DNA from: Nitrosophilus alvini
GTDB lineage: Bacteria > Campylobacterota > Campylobacteria > Campylobacterales > Nitratiruptoraceae
Assembly (NCBI RefSeq): GCF_015100395.1
Contig: NZ_AP022847.1
Coordinates: 994,501 to 1,058,500, forward strand
DNA length: 64,000 nucleotides
Reading direction: 5' to 3'
The notes under the pieces are model-generated. The model saw only the letters and a program-made list of their open reading frames with translations, had not been told where the DNA came from and made no database searches. Position 1 is the first letter of the stretch, and the number at the start of each line of letters is the position of its first letter. The position numbers were made by a program, and so were the translations under genes. This document shows positions 8,939 through 17,578 of the stretch, one piece after another.

Positions 8939-10129
8939 CTAATCATTTTTATTTTTGTATTTTACAGATGGTTTAGCCATCCTCAGAACTAGATACCCTA
9001 CAATTCCCGAAAGAAAAGATCCCAGCAAAATAGCCAGTTTATCGGCATAGTGATAAATTTGCGTATCGTTGAAAGCCAAAGAATCTATAAAAAGACTCAT
9101 GGTAAACCCAATACCCGTAAGTACACTGACACCGTAAAACTGCATCCAGTTGCTGCCTTTTGGCAGTTTTGCCAATCCCATCTTTATTGCTATATATGAA
9201 AATCCAAACACTCCCAGTTGTTTTCCAATAAACAGCCCAAGCATTATACCCATCGGGACACTTCCAAACATTTCATCTATAGAGATTCCCCGCAAATCCA
9301 CTCCCGCATTTACAAAGGCAAAAAGCGGTAAAATGAAGAAAGCTACCCAATAGTGTAAATCATGCTCCATCTCTTTAAGCAAAGAGAACTCTTTACCATC
9401 TTCCTTTTTTGATTTCAATGGTATGAAAAAGGCGAGTGCCACCCCTGCCAAAGTCGCATGTACACCTGATTTTAAAACACTTACCCAAAGAACAACACCC
9501 ACAATTATATAAGCAGCCTTTTTAGAAACTCCCCTTTTGTTCATAATAAACAAAATTATAAGACATATCGAAGCGACGATAATAGATGTTGTTGAAAGGT
9601 CACTCGTGTAAAAAAGAGCTATGATTATAATAGCACCAAGGTCATCCATAATAGCCAAAGCCATCAGAAATATTTTTAAAGAGAGAGGCACTCTTTTCCC
9701 AAGCAGAGATAAAATTCCCAGTGCAAAAGCGATATCGGTAGCTGTAGGTATAGCCCAGCCCTTCATAGCAAAAGATTCACCCTGATTGAATGCGATAAAT
9801 ACCAGTGCAGGTATAACCATACCGCCTAAGGCCGCAACGCCGGGTAATGTTATCTGATTTACAGAGGAGAGATGCCCTTCGGTTATCTCTCGTTTGACTT
9901 CCAAACCTATTAGAAAAAAGAAGATAGCCATCAAACCGTCATTTACCCATAAAAGCAGAGGTTTGGCTATCTGAAAATCTCCAAAACGTATCTCAACGTG
10001 AGTATGCAAAAAAGCGCTGTACATATCGGATAATGCGCTATTTTGTAATATAAGTGCCAAAATGGTAACTATTATTAGCAAAATTCCGGAAGAAGACTCT
10101 TTTTTTATAAACTCCTCTATTATTCTCAC
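8939..10129 (-). CDS. nhaA: NhaA, Na+/H+ antiporter
   Basis: NhaA exports Na+ or Li+ in exchange for protons and maintains internal pH. The 396-residue protein has the usual length and about twelve hydrophobic segments. Diagnostic stretches are visible: FFFLIGLEVKREI in helix 2, the ion-binding pair within IPTATDIAFALG and AIMDDLGAIIIIALFY (the two functional aspartates of helix 5), and the discontinuous-helix region TGIGFTMSLFI near the C terminus. It stands alone, convergent with the CorA-like gene, with a 330-base AT-rich spacer upstream. Na+-dependent energetics would suit a marine organism. Confidence 0.97.
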   Translation of the reverse strand: MRIIEEFIKKESSSGILLIIVTILALILQNSALSDMYSAFLHTHVEIRFGDFQIAKPLLLWVNDGLMAIFFFLIGLEVKREITEGHLSSVNQITLPGVAALGGMVIPALVFIAFNQGESFAMKGWAIPTATDIAFALGILSLLGKRVPLSLKIFLMALAIMDDLGAIIIIALFYTSDLSTTSIIVASICLIILFIMNKRGVSKKAAYIIVGVVLWVSVLKSGVHATLAGVALAFFIPLKSKKEDGKEFSLLKEMEHDLHYWVAFFILPLFAFVNAGVDLRGISIDEMFGSVPMGIMLGLFIGKQLGVFGFSYIAIKMGLAKLPKGSNWMQFYGVSVLTGIGFTMSLFIDSLAFNDTQIYHYADKLAILLGSFLSGIVGYLVLRMAKPSVKYKNKND

Positions 10130-10460
10130 TCCAACCCTCCTAATCCAGTGCAGTAATTTCCCACTGGCAAAACCGATAAAATTTTTGATTTTTTATCAGT
10201 ATATCATCAAAATACCGCAGTCTAACAAATAGAAGCAAATATATAAAGAAAAATTTTACAATGGTAGAAAAGAGTTACAAATTTGTGAGGATTCTTTCCC
10301 AAAACAGCCGTCGCCATCGCACTCTTCTAACGTCAACTCAGATATTTATTGTTTTCTCACAGAAAATACCTACTATCTAAATAAACAAAGATTTGGAAGC
10401 AAGAATTGTTTAAATAAAAAATATTAATTAACTTGATAATATTATATATCAATTCTAGAA
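10130..10460. other. 331-base AT-rich spacer upstream of nhaA
   Basis: This gene-free stretch lies between the nhaA start and the 3' end of the Hcp-like gene, and marks the left edge of the AT-rich island. It should hold the nhaA promoter. An imperfect palindrome (GATAAAA...TTTTATC) lies about 50-70 bases upstream of nhaA. A short, slightly more GC-rich patch around 10300-10340 resembles neither coding sequence nor an RNA I can name. No ORF of note was seen. Confidence 0.5.
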
Positions 10461-11171
10461 TTAAAATCCTTGCTCATTTAATTCTAAATACATCTCGCAT
10501 CCAACCTCTTTGCCACCGTCACAAGCTAGACCAAATAACTCTTTAGCTTTATATTTATTTTGCCTAACGCCTTTACCAGTTAAATATAACTCTCCTAAAT
10601 TAAAACACCCACTCGCTTCATTTCTATTACAAGCTTTTTCAAATAATTGTTTTGCTCTTTTATAATTTTGTTCAACTCCTAAACCATTTTCATACAAAAT
10701 TCCAAGACTAACACATCCTTTTACTTCTGTTTTATTACAAGAAATTTCGAATAACTTTTTAGCTTTTTCGTAATTTTGCTTAACTCCTTCCCCATAAAAA
10801 TATAAAATACCTAAATTAAAGCATGCTTTCTCTTTCCCACCTCCACATGATTTTTTATATAAATTTACAGCTTTGTCATAATTCTTATTTTTATAATATA
10901 TATATCCTAGCTCAAAACATGCATTTAAATCTCCCTCACCACAAGCACGGTCAAATAAATTAATTGCTTTATTAATATTTTTCTCTATACCAATGCCATG
11001 TTCGTATAAAAGCCCTAAATAAAAACATCCTTCTATATTTTTTTCACATTCTTTTTTAAAAATCTTTAATGCTTTAGAGTAATTATTAGCATTTAATGCC
11101 TTTTTTGCCTCATCAATATTTGAGGAATTAGCATATATAATAAATAATAATAAAATAAAAAGATTTTTCAC
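10461..11171 (-). CDS. Secreted cysteine-rich Sel1-repeat protein (Hcp family)
   Basis: A 236-residue protein with an N-terminal signal peptide (hydrophobic FILLLFIIYA) and six Sel1-like alpha/alpha repeats. Each repeat carries a cysteine pair spaced six or seven residues apart (CEKNIEGC, CGEGDLNAC, CGGGKEKAC, CNKTEVKGC, CNRNEASGC, CDGGKEVGC). That pattern defines the Helicobacter cysteine-rich protein (Hcp/TPR-like beta-lactamase-fold) family, whose disulfides stabilise the solenoid in the periplasm. Some Hcp members bind beta-lactams or host factors; the role here is unknown. Base composition is much more AT-rich than flanking housekeeping genes, suggesting acquisition or relaxed selection. 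It is monocistronic. Confidence 0.88.
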   Translation of the reverse strand: MKNLFILLLFIIYANSSNIDEAKKALNANNYSKALKIFKKECEKNIEGCFYLGLLYEHGIGIEKNINKAINLFDRACGEGDLNACFELGYIYYKNKNYDKAVNLYKKSCGGGKEKACFNLGILYFYGEGVKQNYEKAKKLFEISCNKTEVKGCVSLGILYENGLGVEQNYKRAKQLFEKACNRNEASGCFNLGELYLTGKGVRQNKYKAKELFGLACDGGKEVGCEMYLELNEQGF

Positions 11172-11566
11172 AATATTTCCTTTTTTAATAAAATAAATTT
11201 TAACGAATCATACAAAATTTTCCTTTTCCATTTATGCTTTTTTCATTGAACTTTTCTTAAAACTTAAACTGATATTTATCAATATTTTCAATTTTTAATC
11301 ATTATAATATCTTACTTTTATGATATCTTTATATTTACTTTTTTAATCTTAAAGTTCCCAATATATCATTATAATATTAAGAATTTACTCCAACAATCTT
11401 TCACTTAGTACAACAACTCTTGATTAGTAACTTAGAAATAATGAAAAAATATTGTATCAAATGGTATTAAAGTTCCTTGATGAAATCAGACAAAAAGTTA
11501 ATGAAATAACTCAATCAAATATTAAAATAGTGGTTAGGAGTACGCTTTAGAAAATAAATATTACTA
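11172..11566. other. 395-base very AT-rich spacer with a possible gene remnant
   Basis: This is the most AT-rich stretch of the window. It carries two copies of CATTATAATAT about 60 bases apart, which could act as -10 elements. On the plus strand, 11431-11550 encodes an open stretch of about 39 codons without a convincing ribosome-binding site. From an ATG at 11461 it reads MVLKFLDEIRQK and ends IKIVVRSTL. That end faintly resembles the region before the PPGT turn of nucleotide-sugar dehydrogenases. It may be a gene fragment or chance. No other feature was seen. Confidence 0.4.
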
Positions 11567-11974
11567 TTAATTTATATTCTCTAAAATAGAAGTTTGAACT
11601 ATACTTTGAAATTTTGCTAATACACTTTCAATATTTTTTATAATTTCAGTTGGATCTTTTGTTTCTCTTTTATGAGCTATTTCATTCCTCAGTTTTGTAT
11701 ATATTGTTTCTCTTCTTTTATTGTATTGAAAAAATTTTACATCCGGCTGTTTGCTCTTTATATATTTATCCACATATATTTGCCTTTCATCTCCTTTTGC
11801 TGTTATAGAAAGAAGTATTAAATACAAGAGAATAAATTTTGCAACAGGGTCTTTTTGTCTGATAGCTAAACTAAAAAGTTTTATATAAAAAGAACCAGAT
11901 TCAGGAGACATACACAGTTGTTTTATTTCAGCAATTTTTTCCTTATTAACTTCTTCTTTTGTTTTTATGCACAA
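11567..11974 (-). CDS. C-terminal half of a split HEPN-like protein
   Basis: A 135-codon frame with a weak TTG start (11974) and no clear Shine-Dalgarno. Its predicted helices include LRNEIAHKR near residue 95, which matches the R-x4-H motif of HEPN-domain RNases found in toxin-antitoxin, abortive-infection and CRISPR effectors. The reading frame is open upstream through the start. It would join the preceding 107-codon frame if the G7 tract at 12006-12012 had six G residues, giving one protein of about 248 residues. I therefore read it as the distal half of one interrupted gene. HEPN assignment rests on one motif and helical content. Confidence 0.6.
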   Translation of the reverse strand: MCIKTKEEVNKEKIAEIKQLCMSPESGSFYIKLFSLAIRQKDPVAKFILLYLILLSITAKGDERQIYVDKYIKSKQPDVKFFQYNKRRETIYTKLRNEIAHKRETKDPTEIIKNIESVLAKFQSIVQTSILENIN

Positions 11975-11990
11975 CTTTAACTTATGCGTA

Positions 11991-12314
11991 TTACGAATTT
12001 TGCAACCCCCCCTTCTTAGTTTCTATTCTATATTTAAGAAGTTTTGGATTCTCTATATTTTTTTGAGTTATAAAAATAATATTGCATATAATTTCTTCGG
12101 CTTTATTTTCTGTGATCCTTTCTATTTCTTCAATTGATCCAATTTCTTCACTCTCAAACTCTTCTTCAAAAAAATTTATAACCTTTACATGAAATTTATA
12201 TTTTTGAGTTTTTGATTCATCAAACTTTTTTTTCATAATAAATATAATATCCAGTTTTTCTTCATGAGTTTTTGCATAATACTTTATTGTTCCATAACAC
12301 ATTTTTTTTCCCAT
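11991..12314 (-). CDS. N-terminal half of a split HEPN-like protein
   Basis: This 107-codon frame begins with ATG and ends shortly after a run of seven G residues on the minus strand (RIETKKGG then LQNS and stop). The N-terminal region looks like a mixed alpha/beta domain with several Phe/Val/Ile strands and an acidic middle (EEEFESEEIGSIEEIE). I do not recognise a family. Removing one G restores a continuous frame into the HEPN-like ORF (reading KKGGCKIRNTHKLKLCIKTK across the junction). The gene therefore looks like an OFF-phase or frameshifted form of a single protein. It is AT-rich, like the whole island. Confidence 0.6.
   Translation of the reverse strand: MGKKMCYGTIKYYAKTHEEKLDIIFIMKKKFDESKTQKYKFHVKVINFFEEEFESEEIGSIEEIERITENKAEEIICNIIFITQKNIENPKLLKYRIETKKGGLQNS
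12006..12012 (-). repeat. G7 homopolymer inside the split HEPN-like gene
   Basis: Seven consecutive C on the plus strand (G on the coding strand) lie exactly where two reading frames of one apparent gene part company. The six-G form is open across the junction. The seven-G form shown here stops four codons later. The eight-G form also stops soon, after VAKFVIRIS. Homopolymeric G tracts are the classic phase-variation switches of Campylobacterota, though most known variable tracts have eight or more G. A one-base assembly error is the alternative. Confidence 0.75.
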
Positions 12315-12468
12315 ATCAATTCTTTATATAATCTATATCAAACAGAGTCCCATACTTTTACAAATCAAATATAAATATAAAATTTTATTCAATTGCCGAT
12401 TTAAAAAAATATATTACAAAAATCACGTGTAAAATTTATAAAAGCTTCCTTAGATACTATGTTTAAGT

Positions 12469-13941
12469 TTAATAATTGCCTTTCTCTCCAATCAACCCCT
12501 CGGAAAAATCAACTTTCTCTATCCTCTCAAATTCACTGGAGATCTTTTTGGTAGTAGTGTGGATCTCTTTTACGTCTTTGCTGACGGTATCGATATGGCG
12601 GGAGAGTTTTTCCCAGCGCTCTTTGTATCTTCTGAAGTTTACCGAGAGTTTGGAAAGCTCTTCTTGTATCTTTTTGGCCTGTTCCTGGGTTTTTACATCT
12701 CTTACTATCGCCTGAACGGTGGTAAGAAGTGCCATAAGTGTTGTGGGGCTGGCCATCCAGACACTCTTTTGCCTCGCATACTCTATAATATCCTGATGGT
12801 ATGCGTTTATCTCTGCGAAGATCGCCTCTGCAGGCAGAAAGAGTATCGCCATATTGGCCGTTTTACCTTTTACTATATATTTTGAGGATATGTCATTTAT
12901 ATGTTTTTTGAGGTTCTGTTTGAATGAGCTCTCATGCCTTTTTCTTTCAGCCTCTTCTTTTGCCTCGATCATATTCGTATAATTTTCAAGCGGAAATTTG
13001 GAGTCTATCGCTATGAGCCCTACAGGTTCGGGCGCTTTTATGACAGCATCCGCTATCATCTTTTCGCCCTCCTCCACCAGAGGGTATTGCGTATCATATA
13101 GCTCTTTGTTTTCGCCAAATATAGACTTTAGTATCGAATTTAGCTGCACTTCACCGAATATCCCCCTGCTTTTCTTGTCGCTGAGCACATTTTGCAGTGA
13201 AACCACTTCGCCTGAGAGCTGCTCTATCTTTTTCTGCGCTTCCGAAATTTTCGCTATTCCGGTTATGATCTCTTTGAAAGTTTTATCAACATTTTCAAAT
13301 CCCTCTTTGAGTCTTTCTTCCACTTTAGAGTTTATCTGATCGAGTTTGAGAGCTACGATATTTGAAAGCTCGTCGAAATTTTTTTTCAGATGGTGCGCAA
13401 GCTCTTCTTTGAAATTTTTCTGGGCATCTTTGGTCTCGGTAAAGAGTCTGGAGTTTGCCTGCATTATCTCTTTTAGGGTTTTGTCCACATCTTCAAACCC
13501 TTTTTTCAGTGACAGTGAGAGTTTTTCGTTGAGCTGTGAAAAGTCACTGTTTATCTTCTCGCTCTGCTCGAATAGTGCTTTTGAAAAGGAGTTGAAGTGT
13601 TTGCTCAGGTTTTCCGATATCTCTGCTTTGAAAAGATTTGTGGACTCTTCTATCTTTTTGAAAAGCTCTATGTTTTTTTCTATCTGAAGCTGGTTCTCTT
13701 TGGCATTTTGCAGAAGTTTTTCGTTAATGTTTTCAATCTTGTCGTGAAGAAACTCTTTTTGCTCTTCGAATCTTCTTGCACTCTTTTCACTCTGCTCATA
13801 AAGTAGTCTGGTTATCTTATCATCAAAAGAGCGTATAAGCTCTTCACTCCTTCTTCTAATCTCTTTTGTCTCTTTGTAGACAAAGGCAACTGCAGCCAAA
13901 AGCAAAAGAGCTGCAGCCACCGATATATATATTGGTTCCAT
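12469..13941 (-). CDS. rmuC: RmuC family DNA recombination protein
   Basis: RmuC limits inversion of short inverted repeats and is related to nuclease-fold proteins. The 490-residue chain starts with a single membrane-anchoring helix (about residues 4-20), followed by some 240 residues of coiled-coil with repeating Glu, Lys and Leu heptads. A C-terminal RmuC domain follows, with the typical FGEVQLNSIL, AIDSKFPLENY (PD-(D/E)XK-like core) and ANMAILFLPAEAIFAEI elements. ATG 13941 is preferred to the TTG one codon upstream. It begins 10 bases after thrC and is the last gene of a six-gene minus-strand run. Confidence 0.92.
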   Translation of the reverse strand: MEPIYISVAAALLLLAAVAFVYKETKEIRRRSEELIRSFDDKITRLLYEQSEKSARRFEEQKEFLHDKIENINEKLLQNAKENQLQIEKNIELFKKIEESTNLFKAEISENLSKHFNSFSKALFEQSEKINSDFSQLNEKLSLSLKKGFEDVDKTLKEIMQANSRLFTETKDAQKNFKEELAHHLKKNFDELSNIVALKLDQINSKVEERLKEGFENVDKTFKEIITGIAKISEAQKKIEQLSGEVVSLQNVLSDKKSRGIFGEVQLNSILKSIFGENKELYDTQYPLVEEGEKMIADAVIKAPEPVGLIAIDSKFPLENYTNMIEAKEEAERKRHESSFKQNLKKHINDISSKYIVKGKTANMAILFLPAEAIFAEINAYHQDIIEYARQKSVWMASPTTLMALLTTVQAIVRDVKTQEQAKKIQEELSKLSVNFRRYKERWEKLSRHIDTVSKDVKEIHTTTKKISSEFERIEKVDFSEGLIGEKGNY

Positions 13942-13951
13942 CAACAGTCCG

Positions 13952-15424
13952 TTAGATAAATTTGAGTATCTCCTCTTCTATCTGCTCTTTTTCAATAACC
14001 GTATCGTGTACGATAGGTTTATTGAAAAGCTCTTCTATCACGAGAGGAATTCTGACACCGAGTCTTTTCGATATCTCCACCAGGGCTTCAAGGTCTTTGT
14101 ACTTTTTATCGTCATTGTTAAGAGCGTTTAGTACAGTTGGCGCAAATTTTGTCCATTCAGCGGTAGAGTATACCACACACTTTAACTCTTTATTGTCTCT
14201 TTTGTCGAAAAGCTTTATACAGGTAGCTGTATGAGGGTCCATGAGATATCCGTTTTGGGCATACTCTCTAATCGTATTTTTAGCCTCTTCATCCGTTGTA
14301 AAATCGGCCTCAAAATCTTCTCTAAGTCTCTCAAGCTCTTGCGGTGTAAGTTTGTAATATCCTTCATTTGTCAAAGAGTCCATTAGCTCTTTTGTCCTCT
14401 TTGCACCGAATTTGTCAAAAAGTACTCTTTCAACATTCGAAGATTTCAAAATATCCATTGCCGGAGATGCCGTCTTTTTAAGAGTTCTACTTCTAAGATC
14501 GTATTCGCCTTTTTGTATCAGATCGGTCAAAACATTGTTTTCGTTTGAAGCTATCAGTATCTTCTTCACTGGCAGTCCCATCTTTTTTGCATAATAGGCG
14601 CCAAGGGCATTTCCGAAATTTCCACTCGGAACTATGAGATAGATTTTTTCTCCCAAAGATATCTCATTTTGTCTGATAAGCTCCAAATAGCTGTGTAGAT
14701 GATAAATGATCTGAAAAATAATCCGGCCAAAATTTACGGAATTGGCTGCGGAGAGTTTTACTCCGGACTCTTGCAGTTTTCTTTTAAAATTTTCTGAGGC
14801 CAAAAGCTCTTTAAGAGCGTTTTGTGCATCGTCGAAATCTCCAATGATTCCTATAACTTTAAGGTTTTTCCCGTCTTCTGTTACCATCTGCAGTCTCTGA
14901 ACGTCACTCGTTCCTCCGTCCGGATAGAGGCATGCGACTTTTATGTTCGGTCTGTTTTTGAAAGTCTCCAGAGTTGCAGGACCGGTATCGCCGCTTGTAG
15001 CTGCGAGGATAAGATACTTCTCTCCTCTTTGTTTTGCCAGATTGGAGAGAATGTAGCCGAATGGCTGAAGAGCCATATCTTTAAAAGCTCTCGTAGGTCC
15101 GTGGTAAAGCTCACTTACAAACAGACTCTCTTTTACTTTTACAACTGGTACGGGATTATCTGGGTCGTCAAATTTGTCATATAGATCAAGTGCCTCTTTT
15201 ACAACATCGTCATCTATATCTATATCGAAGGTTTTAAGAATATCGAAAGCCAACTCTTTGTACGAGCTTTTCAGATGTTTCTCCAAGAAAGGGATACCGG
15301 GCTCAGGCAAAAATTCAGGCACATAAAGACCGCCGTAACTTGCACCGGGACTCAAAATAGCATCGCTGAAATTCACATATTCGGGCTTTATGCCGTCGTT
15401 TCCTCTTGTTTCGATAAATCTCAT
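13952..15424 (-). CDS. thrC: Threonine synthase
   Basis: ThrC converts O-phosphohomoserine to threonine using PLP. The 490-residue length and N-terminal MRFIETRGND...SFxDAIL-type start place it in the longer ThrC class shared by proteobacteria and yeast. The PLP lysine lies in the conserved HGPTRAFKDMALQPFG (Lys115). The phosphate cup is in ATSGDTGPA and the glycine loop in IVPSGNFGNALG. It lies 46 bases after cutA on the same strand; rmuC follows after 10 bases. No other threonine-pathway genes are adjacent. Confidence 0.97.
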   Translation of the reverse strand: MRFIETRGNDGIKPEYVNFSDAILSPGASYGGLYVPEFLPEPGIPFLEKHLKSSYKELAFDILKTFDIDIDDDVVKEALDLYDKFDDPDNPVPVVKVKESLFVSELYHGPTRAFKDMALQPFGYILSNLAKQRGEKYLILAATSGDTGPATLETFKNRPNIKVACLYPDGGTSDVQRLQMVTEDGKNLKVIGIIGDFDDAQNALKELLASENFKRKLQESGVKLSAANSVNFGRIIFQIIYHLHSYLELIRQNEISLGEKIYLIVPSGNFGNALGAYYAKKMGLPVKKILIASNENNVLTDLIQKGEYDLRSRTLKKTASPAMDILKSSNVERVLFDKFGAKRTKELMDSLTNEGYYKLTPQELERLREDFEADFTTDEEAKNTIREYAQNGYLMDPHTATCIKLFDKRDNKELKCVVYSTAEWTKFAPTVLNALNNDDKKYKDLEALVEISKRLGVRIPLVIEELFNKPIVHDTVIEKEQIEEEILKFI

Positions 15425-15470
15425 TTCAAATCCTGTAAAAATTTTTTGTGATTATATCAAAATATGTCTC

Positions 15471-15788
15471 TTATTCGACACTTTCGTCTATCCAATTCAG
15501 ATACTCTACGCTGCCTCTGAATATCTCGAATGCGATTATTTCTGGCACTTTATAAGGATGGATCGATTTTATCTTTTTTTCCAGTTTCTCATATAGAGAT
15601 TTTTTGGTCTTTATTACCAGAAGGAGTTCGCTGTCGTCCTGTACTTTTCCTTCCCAGAAATATATCGAATCCACACCGTCAATGATATTTACACAAGCCG
15701 CGAGTTTTTCAGACACAAGAGTATAGGAGATATCCTCTGCACTCTTTTTGTCCGGAACCGTACAAAAAAGTGTGATATATCCGCTCAT
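15471..15788 (-). CDS. cutA: CutA, divalent-ion tolerance protein
   Basis: This small trimeric PII-like protein has 105 residues, of normal length. It shows the CutA elements VSEKLAACVNII near residue 26 and SIYFWEGKVQDDSELLLVIKT in the central strands, ending with HPYKVPEIIAFEI and a Trp near the C terminus. CutA has been linked to copper and other divalent ion tolerance, although its molecular function is unsettled. It starts 16 bases after argB. No regulator or metal exporter is immediately adjacent, so co-transcription with argB and lpxK may reflect housekeeping organisation. Confidence 0.94.
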   Translation of the reverse strand: MSGYITLFCTVPDKKSAEDISYTLVSEKLAACVNIIDGVDSIYFWEGKVQDDSELLLVIKTKKSLYEKLEKKIKSIHPYKVPEIIAFEIFRGSVEYLNWIDESVE

Positions 15789-15804
15789 GACTCATCCTTT
15801 CGGT

Positions 15805-16656
15805 CTATTTTACTATCTGTGTTCCTATACCCGCGCTGGTAAACAGTTCTAGCAGAATCGAGTGTTCAACTCTTCCGTCAATGATGTGCGCTTTCTCCAC
15901 ACCGCCGTTTATGGCTTCGAGACAAGCATCAACTTTAGGAACCATTCCGCCTTTTATGACACCCTCTTGTTTGAGTTTTTCCACACTTTCGGCATCGAGA
16001 GTGGAGATGAGATTTTTTTCTTTGTCCAGAACACCGGGAGTATCAGTCAGAAAAATTATCTTTTTCGCTTTTAAAGCTACGGCTATCTTGCTTGCCGCCA
16101 GATCGGCATTTATATTGTATCCGGGATGAGATAGTTCGTCGCTTGCGGCGATAGGAGCTATAACAGGAACAAACTTTTCGTCAATCAGTCTGTTTACCAC
16201 TTCCGGATCTATATTTTCTATCTTTCCGGTATAACCCAGTTTTTCAAAATCTTTCGGTCGTGCAGTGATGAAGTGGGCATCTTTGCCGCTTATGCCTATC
16301 GCTTTTGCACCATGGTTGTTCAACAAAGAGACTATCTCTTTGTTTATATCTCCGCTCAGAACCATCTCCACTATCTCCATAACTTCAGGCGTCGTCACCC
16401 TCTGCCCCTCTATAAAATTTGTAGGAATTTTGAGTCTGTCGAGTATTTCGGTTATTCTCTTGCCTCCGCCGTGTACAATAACCGGCTTGATACCTACCAG
16501 ATACATAAGCAGCACATCTTGAGCAAACTTCTCTTTTAGATTGGCGCTTGTCTGTGCCGAACCGCCGTATTTGATAACAATAGTCTGTTTTCTAAACTCT
16601 TTTATAAACGGCAGTGCGTCAAGAAGGGTCTGAACTGTCTGTATCTTTCTTTGCAT
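15805..16656 (-). CDS. argB: Acetylglutamate kinase
   Basis: ArgB phosphorylates N-acetylglutamate in arginine biosynthesis. The 283-residue protein begins with an N-terminal helix followed by TIVIKYGGSAQ (nucleotide-binding GG loop near residue 31). It contains VHGGGKRIT (substrate loop), GYNINADLAASKIA and FLTDTPGVLD, and ends with GVEKAHIIDGRVEHSILLELFT, all standard for the amino-acid kinase family. The N-terminal helix suggests the hexameric, arginine-inhibited type. Its start lies 38 bases inside the end of lpxK. argD of the same pathway is at 39.7-40.9 kb, so the arginine genes are scattered. Confidence 0.97.
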   Translation of the reverse strand: MQRKIQTVQTLLDALPFIKEFRKQTIVIKYGGSAQTSANLKEKFAQDVLLMYLVGIKPVIVHGGGKRITEILDRLKIPTNFIEGQRVTTPEVMEIVEMVLSGDINKEIVSLLNNHGAKAIGISGKDAHFITARPKDFEKLGYTGKIENIDPEVVNRLIDEKFVPVIAPIAASDELSHPGYNINADLAASKIAVALKAKKIIFLTDTPGVLDKEKNLISTLDAESVEKLKQEGVIKGGMVPKVDACLEAINGGVEKAHIIDGRVEHSILLELFTSAGIGTQIVK

Positions 16657-17578
16657 CTCTCTCCTTTATATACTTATCAACTTTTTCCAATATTTTTTCG
16701 TCAATATCCATCTTAAGCCTCATTACCGAAAGCTTAAAGCCAAATTTTTCCAGTTTCACCTCATCTTTTTGGGTGGTCAATATAGAGTCCACACCGGTTT
16801 TCTTTACAATCTCCCCTATCTCCTCTTTTTCAAAATAGTGATGATCGGCAAAATAGAACTTTTCGATATTCTCAGGCAGATATCTATCCAGTCTCTGAGG
16901 TTTTGCAATAGCAGTTATCAAAACCATATTTTCAGTTTTGTTTTCTATATTGACAATCCGTCTGAAATCTTCTCCCTCACGTGCTACGATATGGGCATAT
17001 TTTTCAAAACTTTTTGGTTCTCTGTAAGGACCTGAGGGAAGGCAGAAGCCATTTTTCGGATCTGTTTCCGGTTTCAGAAGAATATCCAGTTTTTTTATGT
17101 GGCATTTTCCGAATCCGTCATCAAGAAAAACAACCTTTATACCCTTTTCTTTTGCATATCCGATGGCATCTTCTCTTTTTTCGGAAACTATTACGCTTGC
17201 CTGCGGGAGAGACTTTGCGATGAGCATCGCCTCATCACCGCTTGTTTTCACATCCGTTTTTATTTGCCCTCTTTCGCTTACTACGACCATTCCACTGCTT
17301 TTTCGTCCATATCCGCGTAAAATTACGGCACAATCGCCATATCTCTTCGCAAGCTCTATAACAAAAGGCGTCTTGCCGCTGCCGCCTACCAAAAGATTGC
17401 CTACAGATACAACGGCTATACCATAATCTTTGGCTTTGCAAAATCTCCTTCTTATGTAGGCTCCAAGACAGTATAAAAGAGTCAAGGGCAGAAGAAAAAA
17501 CGATAAAATTCTTTGAAAAAGCGAGGGGTTGTAGAAATATCCCTCAACCCACTCGGTTAAATCACTTTTTTTTACCAA
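16619..17578 (-). CDS. lpxK: Tetraacyldisaccharide 4'-kinase
   Basis: LpxK phosphorylates the lipid A precursor DSMP at the 4' position at the inner membrane. The 319-residue protein has an N-terminal membrane-associated helix (about 25-42), the Walker A variant VGNLLVGGSGKTPFVIELA (GGSGKT at 65-70), VILRGYGRKSSG and the DDGF element (VVFLDDGFGK) that carries catalytic acidic residues. The last about 12 codons overlap argB in another frame, giving the unusual polar tail DAKKDTDSSDPS. It overlaps the DegT-family gene by 7 bases upstream. Confidence 0.93.
   Translation of the reverse strand: MVKKSDLTEWVEGYFYNPSLFQRILSFFLLPLTLLYCLGAYIRRRFCKAKDYGIAVVSVGNLLVGGSGKTPFVIELAKRYGDCAVILRGYGRKSSGMVVVSERGQIKTDVKTSGDEAMLIAKSLPQASVIVSEKREDAIGYAKEKGIKVVFLDDGFGKCHIKKLDILLKPETDPKNGFCLPSGPYREPKSFEKYAHIVAREGEDFRRIVNIENKTENMVLITAIAKPQRLDRYLPENIEKFYFADHHYFEKEEIGEIVKKTGVDSILTTQKDEVKLEKFGFKLSVMRLKMDIDEKILEKVDKYIKERDAKKDTDSSDPS

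Noticed and set aside
10280-10350. Slightly GC-richer patch with TCGCCATCGCACTCTTC considered as a tRNA or small RNA.
   Set aside because: It has no cloverleaf, no T-loop consensus and no terminator; nothing supports an RNA gene.
10461-11171. Regularly spaced similar segments (Sel1 repeats) considered as a CRISPR or tandem DNA repeat.
   Set aside because: The repeat is at the protein level with diverged DNA; units are about 108 bases with no fixed spacer/repeat division and no cas genes.
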